From contig NZ_LMEW01000034.1 in assembly GCF_001426525.1 (NCBI RefSeq), positions 66,697 to 130,696 on the forward strand: a DNA stretch of 64,000 bases, written 5' to 3'. Below the pieces are notes generated by a model, which worked only from the letters and a program-made list of their open reading frames with translations, was not told where the DNA came from and ran no database searches. Source of the stretch: Massilia sp. Root133 (GTDB lineage Bacteria > Pseudomonadota > Gammaproteobacteria > Burkholderiales > Burkholderiaceae_D). Made by a program: the position numbers and the translations under genes. Positions 36,493 through 44,994 of this stretch are shown here, one piece after another. Positions within the stretch are counted from its first letter, which is position 1, and each line of letters starts with the position of its first letter.

Positions 36493-37518
36493 TCACATCA
36501 AAACACAGGAAATCGGGTCGCCGCTGCCGACGTCGAGCAGGCGCTGCTGCTGCGGCGTCAGGGCGATGGCGTCGTCCCCGTCGAGCGGCCCGGACGGCAC
36601 CGCGATCGCGCGGAACTGCTGTTCGCGCGCATTGCAGACGAGGTAGCGCCGGATGCCGCCGTGCAGCCCGGGCGCGCGGGCCAGGACGCGGCGGCGCTGC
36701 ACACCGGTCGTGCAGCGCAGCACCTGGCGCGCGGCGCGCAGCACCGGGCCGCCGTCGCAGATGTCGACGTAGCCGGCGGTCTGGAACCCTTCGCGGCAGA
36801 GTGGCCCCAGGCTCGGGGCCGCGCCGGCATCGGGGGCGGCGATCGCCGCGCGCGCCGCGGACGGCAGCAGGCCCACGTAGACCGGGTGATGGGGCATCAC
36901 GCCGGCGATGCGGGCGGCGTCGCGCGCGCCTGCGAGCAGGGTTTCCGCCGCGTCCACGTCCATGCCGAAGAACTTGCGGCCGACCGCGTTCCAGAACGGC
37001 GACCCGCTCTCTCCCGCCAGCGGTCCGGGCAGCGCGGCGAAGAATTGGTCGGCGCAGCGCCGTGGCGCCAGCGCCGCGTACAACAGGCGCGCGCGGGCCA
37101 GCAGCGCTTTCTGGGCCCAGTCGAGCGCCGGGTCCGGCGCGTGGAAGCCGGCCAGCTGCGAATGGCCGGACAGGTCGGTGCACAGGCGCAGCATGGCGAC
37201 GTCGACGCGCACGGCCGGATCGTCCGAGGCCTGCTGCATCATGTCCTTGCGAAACGCCAGATAGCCGCCGCCGTCGCCGGCCCGCGCCACCAGCGTGGCG
37301 GTACCGGCGATGGCGCCCTGCCCGTCCGCGAGCACGAAGGTGTAGCGCTCGGCGCCGGGCGCCTGGGCGGTGGCCCCGAACGACGCGACCGAGCGCTCGA
37401 TCATGGCGGCCAGCGCGGCACGCCCGCGCGGCAGGGTATGGACGCGGCGGCTGCCGCGCCCGGCCAGCGCTTCCAGCTGCGCCAGGTCGGCGGTTTCCAC
37501 GGGACGTACGACGTACAT
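36493..37518 (-). CDS. Second, divergent arginine/ornithine succinyltransferase subunit
   Basis: A 341-residue paralogue of the adjacent AstA. The N-terminal GNAT-like half (MYVVRPVETADLAQL), GSPFWNAVGRKFFGMDVDAAETLLAG, VMPHHPVYVGLL and ICDGGPVLRA match the family, but it is more diverged. It has insertions such as the FRKDMMQQASDDPAV segment and replaces some conserved acidic residues. The start has an AAGGAGAG site. Together the two genes resemble the aruF/aruG pair (alpha and beta subunits), whose enzyme accepts ornithine as well as arginine. Confidence 0.85.
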   Translation of the reverse strand: MYVVRPVETADLAQLEALAGRGSRRVHTLPRGRAALAAMIERSVASFGATAQAPGAERYTFVLADGQGAIAGTATLVARAGDGGGYLAFRKDMMQQASDDPAVRVDVAMLRLCTDLSGHSQLAGFHAPDPALDWAQKALLARARLLYAALAPRRCADQFFAALPGPLAGESGSPFWNAVGRKFFGMDVDAAETLLAGARDAARIAGVMPHHPVYVGLLPSAARAAIAAPDAGAAPSLGPLCREGFQTAGYVDICDGGPVLRAARQVLRCTTGVQRRRVLARAPGLHGGIRRYLVCNAREQQFRAIAVPSGPLDGDDAIALTPQQQRLLDVGSGDPISCVLM

Positions 37519-37597
37519 GGTGCTCTCCTTGTGTGCACGCGTGACGGGACCCGCCACGTCCTGCGCGGCGGCACCGTGTCGTGCGGTCGGTTCTGGG

Positions 37598-39355
37598 TCA
37601 GGCCCCGAGGGCTACCGCCACGCAGTGCGGCGGCGTATCGGTCGACAGCTCGACCACGCAGCGGCCGTTGCCGTCGCGCTCGGGTTCGAAATACGGCAGA
37701 TCGGGACAGCTCTTCGGCAGGCGGCGTTGCTCGATGCGGAAGCCCTGGATGCTGTCGCCGTACAGCTCCGGCACCGCCTGCAGCAGGCGCCGGGTGTAGG
37801 GATGGCATGGACGGTCGAACACGTCGTCGCGCGTGCCCTGCTCCACCACGTGGCCGCGCAGCAGCACGATGACGCGGTCCGAGACCTGCTCGACGACGCC
37901 GAGGTCGTGCGAGATCAGGAGGCAGGCGAAGCCGTAGCGGTCCTGCAGGGCCACCAGCATGTCGAGCACCTGCTTCTGCACGGTCACGTCGAGGGCGGAG
38001 ACCGGTTCGTCCGCGATGATGATCTCGGGACGCGTCACCAGCGCCCGCGCGATCGCGACCCGCTGGCGCTGGCCGCCCGACAATTCGTGGATGTAGCGCC
38101 GGGCGAAATCGCCGCCGAGCTGCACGTCCTCGAGGGCGCTCGCCACGCGTGCGTCGCGCTCGTCCGGGTCCAGCCCGGGGTCCAGGCGCAGGCCTTCGCC
38201 GACCAGCGCGCCGACCTGCATGCGCGGGTCCAGCGACGAATACGGATCCTGGAACACCATCTGGATGCGCCGGCCCGCGGCGCGGCGCGCGCTGCGCGAG
38301 CAGCCGATCAATTCCTCGCCGCCGAGCCGGATGCTGCCGCCGCTGGGTTGCGCCAGTCCGAGGATGGCCTTGGTCAGCGTGGTCTTGCCGCTCCCGGATT
38401 CGCCGACGATGGCGACCGTCTCGCGCGGCGCGAGCGTAAAAGAGGCCGGATGCAGCGCGCGCACGGTGCGCTTGCCGCGCCATCCTTCCCTGACCGTGTA
38501 GTCCACGCTCAGGTCCTGCACTTCGAGGATCGGCGCGGCGGGCGGCGGCGCGGCGGCGCCGGCGTCGCGCCGCGGCAGGGCTTCGAGCAGGCGCCGGGTG
38601 TAGAGCTGCGCGGGCCGCGCCAGCACGCGCCGTACCGGCCCGGTCTCGACCGCGTCCCCGCGGCACATCACCAGCACGTTCTCCGTGTACGCGGCGACGA
38701 GCGGCAGGTTATGGCTGACGAAGATCAGCGCCGTCCCCTCCTGCTCGGTCAGCTCGCGCATCAGGTCCAGCACTTCCTTCTGCACGACGCAGTCGAGCGC
38801 GGTGGTCGGTTCGTCGGCGATCAGCAGGCGGGGCTTGAGCAGCATGACGGCGGCCAGCATGATGCGCTGGCGCATGCCGCCGGAAAATTCGTGCGGATAG
38901 CGGCGCATGCAGTCGCGCGGGTTGCGCACCAGGACGCGTTCGAGCATCGCGACCGCCAGCTCGCGCGCCTGCGCCCGGCCGGCGCCGCGGCGCGCCACCA
39001 GCGCCTCGGTCAGCTGGTCGCCGATGCGGAACGCGGGATTCAGCGACACCATCGGCTCCTGGAACACCATGCCGATCTCGCAGCCGCGCAGCGCACGCCA
39101 GTCGGCCTCGCGATTGGCGGTCAGCTCGCAGCCGTCGAAGCGCAGGCTGCCGGCGCCGATGGCGGCCGCGTCCGGCAGCAGCCCCAGCAGGGCCTTGCCG
39201 ATCATGGTCTTGCCGCTGCCCGACTCGCCGACGATGGCCAGCGAGCGGCCGGCCTCGAGGTCGAAGCCGATGCCGTTGACGACGGCGCGGCGGCCGCCAT
39301 CCCCGTCGGGGAACGTGATGGTCAGGTCGCGGACACTGAGAAGTGGATGGGACAT
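37598..39355 (-). CDS. Peptide/nickel-type ABC importer ATPase, DppD-DppF fusion
   Basis: A 585-residue protein carrying two complete ABC ATPases. The first (~residues 1-265) has Walker A GESGSGKT, signature SGGMRQR and Walker B LLIADEPTT. The second (~285-540) repeats GESGSGKT, LSGGQRQRVAIARAL and IIADEPVSALD. An oligopeptide-type C-terminal extension follows (HPYTRRLL, SCPDLPYFEPE) that lacks the usual Cys cluster. Each half energises one side of the permease dimer. The start shares one base with the end of the preceding permease gene. With the permeases and binding protein it forms a complete importer. Confidence 0.93.
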   Translation of the reverse strand: MSHPLLSVRDLTITFPDGDGGRRAVVNGIGFDLEAGRSLAIVGESGSGKTMIGKALLGLLPDAAAIGAGSLRFDGCELTANREADWRALRGCEIGMVFQEPMVSLNPAFRIGDQLTEALVARRGAGRAQARELAVAMLERVLVRNPRDCMRRYPHEFSGGMRQRIMLAAVMLLKPRLLIADEPTTALDCVVQKEVLDLMRELTEQEGTALIFVSHNLPLVAAYTENVLVMCRGDAVETGPVRRVLARPAQLYTRRLLEALPRRDAGAAAPPPAAPILEVQDLSVDYTVREGWRGKRTVRALHPASFTLAPRETVAIVGESGSGKTTLTKAILGLAQPSGGSIRLGGEELIGCSRSARRAAGRRIQMVFQDPYSSLDPRMQVGALVGEGLRLDPGLDPDERDARVASALEDVQLGGDFARRYIHELSGGQRQRVAIARALVTRPEIIIADEPVSALDVTVQKQVLDMLVALQDRYGFACLLISHDLGVVEQVSDRVIVLLRGHVVEQGTRDDVFDRPCHPYTRRLLQAVPELYGDSIQGFRIEQRRLPKSCPDLPYFEPERDGNGRCVVELSTDTPPHCVAVALGA

Positions 39356-40179
39356 CAGTGGCCTCCGTTCATGCGTGGGTCGAGCAGGTCGCGCAGCGCG
39401 TCGCCCAGCATGTTGATGCCGAGGAGCGCGAGCGAGATCATGATGCCCGGGAAAATCGACAGCCAGATGGCCTGTTCCATGGCGTTGCGGGCGTCCGACA
39501 GCATGCCGCCCCATGACGCGGCCGGCGGCGGCACGCCCAGGCCGAGGAAGCTGAGCGCGCTCTCGGCCAGCAGCGCGGAGCCGAACAGCGACGTCGCGAA
39601 GATCAGCAGCGGCGCGGCGCAGTTGGGCAGGATGTGGCGCCACACGGTCCACCAGCCGCTGTTGCCCATCACCTGGGACGCGACCACGTAGTCGCGCTGG
39701 CGCAGGCCGAACACGGTGGCGCGGGCGATGCGGGCCACGGACGGCGTGTAGGCCAGGCCGAGGGCCAGCACGACGCCGGACTTGGACGGGCCGACGATGG
39801 CCATGATGCCGAGTGCCAGCAGCAGGCCCGGGAACGCCATCAGCGATTCGAGGAAGACCATGATGATGCGGTCGGTCCAGCCGCCGAGATAGCCGGTGAG
39901 GATGCCGAGCGCGCCACCGAGGAGCGTGGCGAACGCCACGGTGCCGACGCTGACGGCGACGCTGACCCCGGCGCCGGCCATGATGCGCGACAGTACGTCG
40001 CGGCCGAATTCGTCGGTGCCCAGCCAATGCGCCGCCGACGGCGCGGCGAACCGCGCCAGCAGGTCGCCTTCGACCGGATCGTAGGGCGTGTAGATGGTAC
40101 CGAGCGCGGCCATCAGCACGACGATGCCGACGAAGACGGTACCGGCCACCAGGTTGATACGCTTGAAATGTGTGGTCAT
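39355..40179 (-). CDS. ABC importer permease, DppC/OppC type
   Basis: A 274-residue inner-membrane permease. The N-terminal OppC feature PYDPVEGDLLARFAAPSAAHWLGTDEFGRDVLSRI and the ABC-coupling EAA loop (QVMGNSGWWTVWRHILPNCAAPLL) are present, with about six TM helices. ATG 40179 gives the family N-terminus. It overlaps the ATPase gene by one base and follows DppB by 7 bp. It brings a peptide- or amide-like substrate from the periplasm. Confidence 0.93.
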   Translation of the reverse strand: MTTHFKRINLVAGTVFVGIVVLMAALGTIYTPYDPVEGDLLARFAAPSAAHWLGTDEFGRDVLSRIMAGAGVSVAVSVGTVAFATLLGGALGILTGYLGGWTDRIIMVFLESLMAFPGLLLALGIMAIVGPSKSGVVLALGLAYTPSVARIARATVFGLRQRDYVVASQVMGNSGWWTVWRHILPNCAAPLLIFATSLFGSALLAESALSFLGLGVPPPAASWGGMLSDARNAMEQAIWLSIFPGIMISLALLGINMLGDALRDLLDPRMNGGH

Positions 40180-40186
40180 GGCAGGA

Positions 40187-41128
40187 TTACAGCTTGATAC
40201 GCGGGTCGAACAGCGGATACAGCAGGTCGACGACCAGGTTGACGAACACGTACAGGAAGGCGACGAACAGCAGGCAGCCCTGTACCACCGGATAATCACG
40301 CGAGGAAATCGCCTCGACCAGCAGGCGGCCGAGGCCCGGCAGCGTGAACACGGTCTCGATCACCGCCGCGCCCGACAGCAGATGGCCCAGCACGAGGCCG
40401 ATCACGGTCAGGGCCGGGCCGAACGCGTTCGGGAAGGCGTGGCGCAGCAGCACGCGGCGCTCGGGCAGGCCCTTGGCGCGGGCGTGGGCGATGTATTCCA
40501 GCCGCAGCACGTCGATGGTACTGGCCCGCATCATCCGCGCCAGCGCCGCGATTTCCGTCAGCGCGATCGCGACGACCGGCAGCACCATGTACTTGAGCGC
40601 CGGCCAGCCGATCTCGGCGAACGACTCGAAGCCGAAGGTCGGCAGCCAGTCGAGCTGCACGCCGAACAGCCAGATCAGCATGATGCCGGCCCAGAAACTG
40701 GGAATCGACACGAGGAAGATCGCCCCCGAGACGACGGTCAGGTCCTGCCAGCGGTTCTGCTTCCAGGCCGCGAACATGCCGGCCGGCAGCGCGATCAGGC
40801 TGGCCAGCAGCGTGGCGGCCAGCACGATCTGGGCCGTGACGGGAAAGCGCTCCATGATCAGGTCGAGCACGGGTTCGCCGGTACGGACCGACGTGCCCAG
40901 GTCGCCGTGCAGGAGCTTGCCGGCCCAGCCGGCGAACTGCTGCGGCAGCGACAGGTCGAGGCCCAGCTGGGTGCGCATTTCCTGCGCCAGCGCGGGGTCG
41001 CCCGTGTCGCCCAGCATCAGGCTGACGGGGTCGCCCGGAATGAGGCGGATCATGGCGAACACCAGCAGCGACACGACGAGCGCGGTGGGAATCGCCATCA
41101 GGATGCGTTTTGCGACATACGACAACAT
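40187..41128 (-). CDS. ABC importer permease, DppB/OppB type
   Basis: A 313-residue inner-membrane permease. The OppB start MLSYVAKRILMAIPTALVVSLLVFAMIRLIPGDPV and the FHGDLGTS-like segment (LLHGDLGTSVRTGEPV) are followed by the EAA loop (ARAKGLPERRVLLRHAFPNAFGPAL). It has about six TM helices and the C-terminal YPLFDPRIKL common in the family. Spacing to its neighbours is 7 bp on each side, typical of one importer operon. Confidence 0.94.
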   Translation of the reverse strand: MLSYVAKRILMAIPTALVVSLLVFAMIRLIPGDPVSLMLGDTGDPALAQEMRTQLGLDLSLPQQFAGWAGKLLHGDLGTSVRTGEPVLDLIMERFPVTAQIVLAATLLASLIALPAGMFAAWKQNRWQDLTVVSGAIFLVSIPSFWAGIMLIWLFGVQLDWLPTFGFESFAEIGWPALKYMVLPVVAIALTEIAALARMMRASTIDVLRLEYIAHARAKGLPERRVLLRHAFPNAFGPALTVIGLVLGHLLSGAAVIETVFTLPGLGRLLVEAISSRDYPVVQGCLLFVAFLYVFVNLVVDLLYPLFDPRIKL

Positions 41129-41135
41129 GGGAACC

Positions 41136-42680
41136 CTATCGTTTGCTGACGTTGAACAGGCGCGGCCGATGCAGCGACCACGGTACGAAGCCCGACAGCC
41201 GCTTGCTGACGGCGACCAGCGCCGGCGTGTTGTAGATCTCGATCATCGGCGTGGCCGCGATCATGCGCTGGTGGATCTGCTCGAACGCGGCCTTGCGCTG
41301 CGCCGGATCGCTGACGCCGGCGATGCGGGCCAGGATCGCGCTCGCTTCCGGGTCGGTCCACTGGCTGGTCGGGGTGCGGCTCTTGTCGCCGAGGACGTCG
41401 CCGTACATCACGGCCGGATCGAGGCGCGAGGAATACGTGAAGGCCATGATCTGGAATTTGCCTTCGCGGTAGTTCGACACCTGCGTCGCCCATTCCAGCA
41501 CCTCCACGACGGCGTGGATACCGGCGCGGCGCAGCATGCTCTGCGCGACCACGGCGATCCGGTACAGGTCCGGGAAGCGCTTGTTGGTCTGGATCGTGAC
41601 GACCTCCCCCTTGTAGCCCGCTTCCGCCAGCAGCGCTTTTACCTGCGCCAGGTCCTGCACATAGCCCCTGGCATGCACGGGCGAGTAATTCGCGGTCCCC
41701 AGCGGCACGAGCGACGGATTGTAGGTCGTGGTCTTGTTGGTCAGCGCGGCGACCAGCGTCGGCAGGTCGAGCGACAGCGCCACGGCGCGCCGCATCGCCG
41801 GCTTCGACAGCAGCGGGTCGCGCGACTGCATCAGCAGCGCGTTGGCGTCGAGGTTCTGCTCGACGTGGATCGTCCACAGCGGCGCTTTCGGCGGCGGGCT
41901 GTCGCTCTGGGCCGTGATCAGGTCGACCTGCCCGGACATGAACGCCGCTTTCTGCGAGGCGGCGTCGGGGATGACGACGAAGCGCAGGTTCGCCAGCGCG
42001 CGCTTGGCGCCGGCCAGGCCGTCGGGCGGCTCCGGACGCGGCTGGTAGCCGGGCCAGGCGAGCAGCTGGACGAACTGGCCGCGGCGCCACTGGCCGAACA
42101 TGTAGGGCCCCGTGCCGATGGGACGCAGCCACTTGCCGGCGGCATCGACCGAATCGGGGTGCAGCACGGCGAGCGGACACTGGATGTTGGCCAGCTGCTG
42201 CAGGAACAGCGCGTTGGGGCGGTCCAGTTCGATCGTGACGGCATCGGGCGCGTCGGCGCGCGCGGCCACCACTTTCGCCCCCTTGCTGCCGTCGTACTGG
42301 TTGCGGCAATACGATTCGGCGCGCGGGTCCATGATGCGGTTCAGGCTCCAGATCACCTCGGCGGACGTGACCGGCGCGCCATTGTGGAAGCGCACGCCGT
42401 GGCGCAGCTTGAAGCGGTACGTCTTGCCGTCGGGCGAAATCGTCCAGCTGTCGGCCAGCATGGGCCCGACCCCGAGGTCGCTCTTGAGCGCCACCAGCGA
42501 TTCGACCACGTGCAACATGATGCCGTCGGTGAGCGTGTTGCGCGAACGGTGGCCCGGCATCGACGTCGGCGTGTCGAAGCTCTCGGCGATGCGGATCTCG
42601 GTCGGCGACGGCGGCGCCGCCAGCGCGCCCGTGCAAAGCAGCAGGGCTGGCAGGGCCCACGGTCGGAAGCGTCTCTTCAT
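41136..42680 (-). CDS. ABC importer solute-binding protein, SBP_bac_5 (peptide) type
   Basis: A 514-residue periplasmic binding protein. The signal peptide ends at GALAAPPSP, and the body follows the oligopeptide-binding pattern: MLADSWTISPDGKTYRFKLRHGVRFHNGAPVTSAEVIWSLNRI, RPIGTGPYMF and the C-terminal RPRLFNVSKR. Start 42680 has an AGGGGAA site. Members bind dipeptides, longer peptides, opines or metal-chelate compounds. Because the same operon encodes an amide hydrolase and ornithine-succinylating enzymes, an ornithine- or arginine-bearing amide is the most coherent ligand, though unproven. Confidence 0.92.
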   Translation of the reverse strand: MKRRFRPWALPALLLCTGALAAPPSPTEIRIAESFDTPTSMPGHRSRNTLTDGIMLHVVESLVALKSDLGVGPMLADSWTISPDGKTYRFKLRHGVRFHNGAPVTSAEVIWSLNRIMDPRAESYCRNQYDGSKGAKVVAARADAPDAVTIELDRPNALFLQQLANIQCPLAVLHPDSVDAAGKWLRPIGTGPYMFGQWRRGQFVQLLAWPGYQPRPEPPDGLAGAKRALANLRFVVIPDAASQKAAFMSGQVDLITAQSDSPPPKAPLWTIHVEQNLDANALLMQSRDPLLSKPAMRRAVALSLDLPTLVAALTNKTTTYNPSLVPLGTANYSPVHARGYVQDLAQVKALLAEAGYKGEVVTIQTNKRFPDLYRIAVVAQSMLRRAGIHAVVEVLEWATQVSNYREGKFQIMAFTYSSRLDPAVMYGDVLGDKSRTPTSQWTDPEASAILARIAGVSDPAQRKAAFEQIHQRMIAATPMIEIYNTPALVAVSKRLSGFVPWSLHRPRLFNVSKR

Positions 42681-42714
42681 CTGTTTCCCCTGGCAATACT
42701 CTAGCAGGCAGCCG

Positions 42715-43827
42715 TCACAAGCGATACTCGACGAAGTTGCGTCCGGCATACGGTTTGCGTGCCACCCACATCGTGCGTTCGGCCGGATCCATCAGGGTCG
42801 TGGCGACCGTGCAGTAGACGCTGTTGAACGCGGCCGGCGCGGGCGAGGTCAGGATCGCTTCCGGCTTGCCGAATTCGTCGGCCAGCGTGGCCTTCACGGT
42901 AGCCCAGTCGATCTTGCCCTTGGCCAGGCGCTGCTGCAGCAGCGCGGTGACGCGGCGCTGGCGGTAGATCGAATCGGGCGTGTTCGCCAGGCCCAGGTCG
43001 ACGAGCTTGCAGCGCGCGGGCGTGCTGATCCAGTGGTTGGCGTGCACCAGCAGGTCGTCCTCCGGCGTGATCCAGAACGCTTCGTCCGGTGCGCACTCGA
43101 GGTCGATTGCCTCGCCGGCGGCGTGCGCCAGCATCACGTTGTTCGAGCAGTAGCGGCGCGTCGTGAACAGGATGCGCAGCGCGGCGGTGATGTTCGCGCA
43201 CTCGAGGATCTTGCGGCGCAGCAAGCCCAACGGCACATCGCCCGCTTCCTTGTAGTCACGATCGCTGGTCAGGAAATTCCCGGACAGCGACAGGCCGGCG
43301 GAATTGAAACCGTGGCGCCCCAGCGTACCCGCTTCCGTGAACATCAGCATGTCCGGACCGTCGCCGTGCTTCAGCACCTTGAGGACGATGCCCGTATCCG
43401 TGCAGGCTTCGCGCCAGTCCCAGTTGTGGGCATGCATCAGGCGGCCGTTCGCGCTGGCGCCGGGCAGGACCACGAAGCCGGTGCAGCCGTCGTCGAGCAC
43501 GTCGCGCGCTTCCTTCAGCGCGCTGTGGCCGAACATCATCTCGGTGCGGCAATTGACCAGCACGATGTCTTCGATGCTCACGCCGGCGCCCTCGGCCATG
43601 CCCTGCATCTCTTCGAAATAGGCGGGATCGAACGCGACGATCTTCGGGATGACCTTGCGCGCCAGGACGACGATGGTCGCACCGTCGACGCCCCGCTTGG
43701 CCAGCTGGTCGCGGTACAGCGCGACGCTACCCTTGACCCGCTCCGGCACCGCGCGGCCATGCTGCAGGCCGCGCTCGAAAGGTGTGCCGCTGACTTCGAC
43801 CAGCGGGAAATCCTGTTCCAGTGACAT
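42715..43827 (-). CDS. C45-family Ntn hydrolase (acyl-CoA:6-APA acyltransferase-like)
   Basis: A 370-residue cytoplasmic enzyme of the self-cleaving N-terminal-nucleophile C45 group. The autoprocessing site DDGCTGFVV puts the catalytic cysteine at residue 115, so the precursor should split into chains of ~114 and ~256 residues. Other family features are MHAHNWDWRE, AGLSLSGNF and NNVMLAH. Such enzymes hydrolyse or transfer acyl groups on amide bonds of amino acids, peptides or beta-lactams. There is no signal peptide, so it acts after import. It leads the operon that continues with the ABC importer and succinyltransferases, and has a 26-bp motif 34 bp upstream. Confidence 0.85.
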   Translation of the reverse strand: MSLEQDFPLVEVSGTPFERGLQHGRAVPERVKGSVALYRDQLAKRGVDGATIVVLARKVIPKIVAFDPAYFEEMQGMAEGAGVSIEDIVLVNCRTEMMFGHSALKEARDVLDDGCTGFVVLPGASANGRLMHAHNWDWREACTDTGIVLKVLKHGDGPDMLMFTEAGTLGRHGFNSAGLSLSGNFLTSDRDYKEAGDVPLGLLRRKILECANITAALRILFTTRRYCSNNVMLAHAAGEAIDLECAPDEAFWITPEDDLLVHANHWISTPARCKLVDLGLANTPDSIYRQRRVTALLQQRLAKGKIDWATVKATLADEFGKPEAILTSPAPAAFNSVYCTVATTLMDPAERTMWVARKPYAGRNFVEYRL

Positions 43828-43860
43828 TGTATGACTCCTTCAGTATTGGTGAGCCCATTT

Positions 43861-43886
43861 TGTATTAAATCGCCGAAAAGTGCAAT
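43861..43886. promoter_or_regulatory. 26-bp bipartite motif between C45 hydrolase operon and gntR
   Basis: The site begins TGTATTAAATCG and ends AGTGCAAT, 26 bp end to end, 34 bp upstream of the C45 gene and 80 bp upstream of the tandem-winged-helix regulator. It matches the sites at 10459, 10557, 48603 and 48681 in length and ends. Its location beside a GntR gene makes that product the best candidate binder. Confidence 0.65.
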
Positions 43887-43965
43887 CAGAATGTTTTCTA
43901 TTTTCGTTTGATACGAAATTGGGCATAATTGTCACCTTCCCAATTCCCCTTTCCTGAAAGTGCCC

Positions 43966-44943
43966 ATGAGCAAAGCCGCTACGCGCCAGACCAAGCGTGT
44001 ACCCAAAGGCGCCGCGCCCCAGCCGGCCCCCGCCGAAGCAGCCGCGCCCAGGACGAATGCACCCAGCGCATTGCAGCTCGAACTCGCCGATCGCATCGGC
44101 AAGGAAATTCGTGACGGGACGCTGCCGGTCGGCGCGCACCTGACCGAAGAATCGTTCGGGGCGCGCTACGGCGTGTCGCGCACGCCCGTGCGCGCCGCGT
44201 TCAAGCTGCTGGCGGAGCGCCAGATGATCGAATACCGCGCCAACGCCGGCTATTTCGTCAGCCGCGGCGGCGCCGAGGTCGACCTCGACGACCTGACGAC
44301 CGGCTCGCTCACCGTGGACGAGCTGTACAAGGAAATCGTCGTCGACCGCATCCACGACCGGCTGCCGGAAGCCGTCACCGAGAAGGAGCTGCTGGGCCGC
44401 TATCCGGCGCCGCGCAGCCTGCTGACCAAGACGCTGATGCGCATGGCGTCGGAGGGACTGATCGTCAAGCGCACGGGCCACGGCTGGCAATTCATGCCCT
44501 CGCTCGGCGGCTCGCAGGCGATGGCCGAGAGCTACCGCTTCCGGATGATCGTCGAATGCAGCTCGTTCCTGGAGCCGACGTGGAAGGTCGATCCGGCCCT
44601 GCTGCAGCGGGTCAAGGAGGCCCACCAGCGCGTGCTCGACACGCCGGACTACCTGCCCAGCTCGGGCGAATTCTTCGCCCTCAACGCCGCCTTCCACGAC
44701 ATGGTGGCGCGCTTCTCCGGCAACCGCTACATCATGCAGGCGATGCAGCAGCAGAACAACCTGCGCCGCCTGGACGAAACGGCCGCCTACTACCGCACGC
44801 TGCGCGTGAAGGCGTCGTGCGCCGAGCACCTGGGCATCATCGAGGCCATCGAACAGGACGACCGCGAACTGGCCGCCGCCCTGATGCGCCACCACCTCAA
44901 GATCGCGACGCCGAAGCCGTCGAAAGGACCGAAACCGGCCTAG
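43966..44943 (+). CDS. GntR-family regulator with two winged helices and FCD-like domain (second copy)
   Basis: A 325-residue regulator. A basic low-complexity N-terminus (~residues 1-28) precedes a GntR winged helix (IRDGTLPVGAHLTEESFGARYGVSRTPVRAAFKLLAE), then a second winged helix (~115-175; LPEAVTEKELLGRYPAPRSLLTKTLMRMASEGLIVKRTGHGW). A helical FCD-type domain follows (~190-310), starting SYRFRMIVECSSFLEPTW. It aligns along its whole length with the regulator at 6.96 kb. ATG 43966 is preferred to GTG 43960 because GAAAG precedes it. It sits at the centre of the regulon defined by the 26-bp motifs, one 80 bp upstream and one 14 bp downstream. Confidence 0.85.
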   Translation: MSKAATRQTKRVPKGAAPQPAPAEAAAPRTNAPSALQLELADRIGKEIRDGTLPVGAHLTEESFGARYGVSRTPVRAAFKLLAERQMIEYRANAGYFVSRGGAEVDLDDLTTGSLTVDELYKEIVVDRIHDRLPEAVTEKELLGRYPAPRSLLTKTLMRMASEGLIVKRTGHGWQFMPSLGGSQAMAESYRFRMIVECSSFLEPTWKVDPALLQRVKEAHQRVLDTPDYLPSSGEFFALNAAFHDMVARFSGNRYIMQAMQQQNNLRRLDETAAYYRTLRVKASCAEHLGIIEAIEQDDRELAAALMRHHLKIATPKPSKGPKPA

Positions 44944-44957
44944 TGCGGCCGATCTAT

Positions 44958-44983
44958 TGTATTTTTTTATTGAAACATACAAT
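44958..44983. promoter_or_regulatory. 26-bp bipartite motif in a convergent intergenic region
   Basis: Begins TGTATTTTTTTATT and ends ATACAAT, 26 bp. It is the most symmetric copy: ATTGTAT and ATACAAT are a perfect 7-bp inverted repeat. It lies between the stop codons of gntR and the SGNH hydrolase gene, where no promoter is needed. This supports a protein-binding role over a simple promoter. Confidence 0.6.
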
Positions 44984-44994
44984 CTACCGCAGAC

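Noticed and set aside
44958..44983. Bidirectional terminator between gntR and the SGNH gene
   Set aside because: The stem is A/T-rich, only 7 bp, with a 12-nt interior. Its sequence matches operators upstream of other genes instead.
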